Source of the DNA: Blautia parvula
GTDB lineage: Bacteria; Bacillota; Clostridia; Lachnospirales; Lachnospiraceae
Assembly (NCBI RefSeq): GCF_020215665.1
Contig: NZ_CP084061.1
Coordinates: forward strand, 868,001-932,000
Direction: 5' to 3'
Length of the DNA stretch: 64,000 bases
This document shows, piece by piece, positions 61,989-64,000 of the stretch (position 1 is the first letter of the stretch; each line of letters starts with the position of its first letter). Under the pieces are notes generated by a model, which saw nothing but the letters and a program-made list of their open reading frames with translations, ran no database searches and was not told the DNA's origin. The translations under genes were made by a program, and so were the position numbers.

Positions 61989-62867
61989 ATGGATACGAAG
62001 ATCATGATCAAAAATCTGAGTAAAAATTATGGGAAAAAGCAGGCTCTGAAAAATGTGGACCTTACCATCCGCCAGGGTATGTTCGGCCTTCTGGGACCTA
62101 ACGGTGCCGGCAAGACGACGCTTATGAAAATCATAGCCACTCTGCTGCAGAAGACAGAAGGAGATGTGCGCGTATGCGGCATTGATATTAACAATGACAG
62201 GGAAATCCGGCGGATCATCGGGTATCTGCCCCAGGACTTTTCCATGTACGGAAACATGTCCGTGTACGAGGCCATGGATTATCTCGGCGTATTGTCCGGG
62301 CTGTCCAGGCAGCAGAGAAAGGATCGAATACCGTCTCTGCTTGAACAGGTGAATCTGACAGATGATGTAAAAACAAAAGTGCGCGCCATGTCAGGCGGGA
62401 TGCGAAGAAGACTCGGCATTGCCCAGGCGCTGATTCATGATCCTAAAGTGCTGATCGTGGATGAACCCACTGCGGGACTTGACCCGGAGGAGCGGGTGCG
62501 TTTCCGCAATCTGCTCAGTGAGACGGCAAAGGACAGGGTGGTCATCCTGTCTACACATATTGTAGGGGATGTGGAGGCTACCTGTGAGGATATCGCCGTT
62601 CTGAACCGGGGGTGCGTGCTTTTCCAGGGGACAGTCACAGAGCTTCTGGAGGAAGCCAGCGGCAGGATATACAGCGCCCAGGTGTCCAGAATGGAACTGG
62701 AGAGTATCCGGAACAATTATACAGTCACCAGTATAATGATGCAGGGAAATCATGCGTATGTCCGCCTGATCTCTGATGAAAAACCTTTCGCTGATGCACA
62801 GATATGCGATGCCAATGTGGAGGATGCCTATATGTATCTGATGCAGGAGGAGAGGAGGGGAAAATAA
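61989..62867 (+). CDS. ABC transporter ATP-binding protein (module 2)
   Basis: A 292-residue ABC ATPase with canonical Walker A GPNGAGKTT, Q-loop (YLPQDFSMYGNM), signature SGGMRRR, Walker B VLIVDEP and STHI. It is collinear with the module 1 ATPase and shares long recognisable stretches (REIRRIIGYLPQ, LIHDPKVLIVDEPTAGLDPEERVRF). AAAGGAAG lies before the ATG; unlike module 1 the site is not buried in a strong hairpin. Confidence 0.93.
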   Translation: MDTKIMIKNLSKNYGKKQALKNVDLTIRQGMFGLLGPNGAGKTTLMKIIATLLQKTEGDVRVCGIDINNDREIRRIIGYLPQDFSMYGNMSVYEAMDYLGVLSGLSRQQRKDRIPSLLEQVNLTDDVKTKVRAMSGGMRRRLGIAQALIHDPKVLIVDEPTAGLDPEERVRFRNLLSETAKDRVVILSTHIVGDVEATCEDIAVLNRGCVLFQGTVTELLEEASGRIYSAQVSRMELESIRNNYTVTSIMMQGNHAYVRLISDEKPFADAQICDANVEDAYMYLMQEERRGK

Positions 62868-64000
62868 TGTTTTTTAAACTCTTTGCCAAAGAATGCGGAC
62901 AGATGTTAAAAAGCCTGATCTATTACCTGTTTCTGGCTGCAGTCGTGTTCTTCTATGTAAGTCAGGTGGGAAGCTTTACCACCTATTCGGAACCTTTAAA
63001 GGGACAGGAGGAGAGCTATGGTATAAAAGCAAGTTCTGATAAGCAGCAGATCATGGGAGCCACGCTGGCCTTACTTGCGGGAGAGTATGAGGCGAACAGT
63101 TACACGGCTTATCCGGTGGGATTTTATAAAAATGTAGTTCTGACAAAAGAAAAACAGGAGAAGATTCATCAGATTCTCATGGACTGTACCGGTCTGGAAG
63201 AAGGCTACACAGATGCCATACGTGAGTCATCAGAGGAGGCGCCGCAGACAGAGGACAGTTCTTATATACAGATCGCAGGAATCAATCCGCCGCTTCTGCC
63301 GCCCGCAGAGGATCTGTCCTATGACAGGTTTTTGAGATATATGACAAAAGCGGATAAGATCATCGGAGGAGGTTCCAGCTACGCTTCTGATAATGTGAAA
63401 AATAATGCCAAGACGTATGCCACATACGAGGATGCGAAAAAAGTATATGACGCCAGCCTGTACACGGACCGTATTTCCAGAGGAAAGGCAAGGCTGTTCT
63501 GTGATTATATGGGCATTGTCCTGGGACTACTCCCTGTATTTCTGGCGGTTACCAGAACACTCCGTGACAAACGTTCCATGGCACAGGAAGTGATCTATGC
63601 CAGGAGAGCGTCCTCTGTGACCATTATCGCGGCCCGGTATTTTTCAGCCATGTTCTTGACGATCATGCCGCTGTTTCTGCTGTCTTTGACACCTATGCTG
63701 CAGTGTATCTACTATGGACACCAGCTTGGTGTGTCCGTGGATGTGCTGGCCTTTGGAAAATATATTCTGGGATGGCTTCTTCCGGAAACCGCCTTTGTAC
63801 TGGCCTGCGGATTCTTCCTGTCTGAGTCAGTGGGAGGGCCTGCAGCCATACTGGTGCAGGTGGTCCTCTGGATGGTGAGCATCAGCACAGGCGGAACCAA
63901 GCTTGTCGGCACGGTAGGATGGAATCTGATACCCAGGTTTAACAATGACCAGGCCACAGATGTATGGCTGTCCGTGTTCGGGCAGATGGTCAGGAACCGG
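62867..64000 (+). CDS. ABC transporter permease (module 2, 3' end outside window)
   Basis: At least 378 residues. An N-terminal helix (SLIYYLFLAAVVFFYV) is followed by a large extracytoplasmic domain and then helices (GIVLGLLPVFLAVTR, AMFLTIMPLFLLSLTPML, and more) up to the edge. The start overlaps the ATPase stop (TAATG). It is a paralogue of the module 1 permease. Confidence 0.85.
   Translation, partial: MFFKLFAKECGQMLKSLIYYLFLAAVVFFYVSQVGSFTTYSEPLKGQEESYGIKASSDKQQIMGATLALLAGEYEANSYTAYPVGFYKNVVLTKEKQEKIHQILMDCTGLEEGYTDAIRESSEEAPQTEDSSYIQIAGINPPLLPPAEDLSYDRFLRYMTKADKIIGGGSSYASDNVKNNAKTYATYEDAKKVYDASLYTDRISRGKARLFCDYMGIVLGLLPVFLAVTRTLRDKRSMAQEVIYARRASSVTIIAARYFSAMFLTIMPLFLLSLTPMLQCIYYGHQLGVSVDVLAFGKYILGWLLPETAFVLACGFFLSESVGGPAAILVQVVLWMVSISTGGTKLVGTVGWNLIPRFNNDQATDVWLSVFGQMVRNR

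Overview
The window looks like a chromosome segment from a gut-type anaerobic Firmicute, most likely Lachnospiraceae (Blautia-like). This rests on strong AGGAGG-type ribosome binding sites, moderate GC, and gene content: an [FeFe] hydrogenase/rubrerythrin fusion, EFR1-type ferrodoxin, a clostridial radical SAM/DUF2344/RNase G block ahead of rplU, and a FeoA-FeoB fusion. The species call is inference. No rRNA, tRNA or CRISPR array was seen.

Layout. 1-5.2 kb: a PadR regulator with an alpha/beta hydrolase cut by the window edge, a HAD remnant, a large SF2 helicase with two predicted membrane segments, and a GNAT acetyltransferase. 5.3-10.1 kb: a response regulator, sensor kinase, ABC ATPase and two permeases, with a repeated operator-like motif and a hairpin over one ribosome binding site. 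10.2-16.9 kb: a DNA-repair methyltransferase, a flavoprotein, then a PucR regulator ahead of a UroD/MtaA-like enzyme and two anion transporters. 16.9-23.9 kb: the hydrogenase-rubrerythrin fusion, an M20 amidohydrolase, FeoAB and a divergent AraC regulator. 24-28.2 kb: a MarR/membrane-protein pair and several redox or unknown small genes.

28.2-34.8 kb is a decay zone. It holds an IS256-family insertion sequence followed by remnants of LysR, SDR, LysE, two cyclophilin-like genes and a MalY/PatB aminotransferase, several with large internal deletions, interleaved with a few intact genes. 34.8-37.4 kb: a Y-family polymerase and YolD partner behind a LexA-like site, then a truncated GNAT. 37.5-41.8 kb: an MFS transporter and Old-Yellow-Enzyme-type flavoprotein, with a divergent LysR.

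42-51.8 kb is housekeeping: radical SAM protein, DUF2344 partner, RNase G, Nudix, CPBP protease, rplU-prp-rpmA, obgE, yhbY, nadD, yqeK, rsfS. 51.9-53.1 kb: lexA and a divergent YneA-like division inhibitor sharing several LexA boxes. 53.1-59.8 kb: a hairpin element, a DUF3795 gene, LacI and DeoR regulators, a P-loop kinase, glycerol-1-phosphate dehydrogenase and an aldose-1-epimerase-like gene. 59.9-64 kb: a second two-component/ABC module paralogous to the 5.3-10.1 kb module, preceded by a 37-bp tandem duplication and cut by the window edge.

The observations most worth following are the hydrogenase-rubrerythrin gene with a second complete start signal at the fusion point, the membrane-anchored helicase, the uncommon UroD/DcuC/DASS operon, the duplicated sensor/ABC modules with their shared cis-motifs, and the pseudogene cluster beside the IS element.
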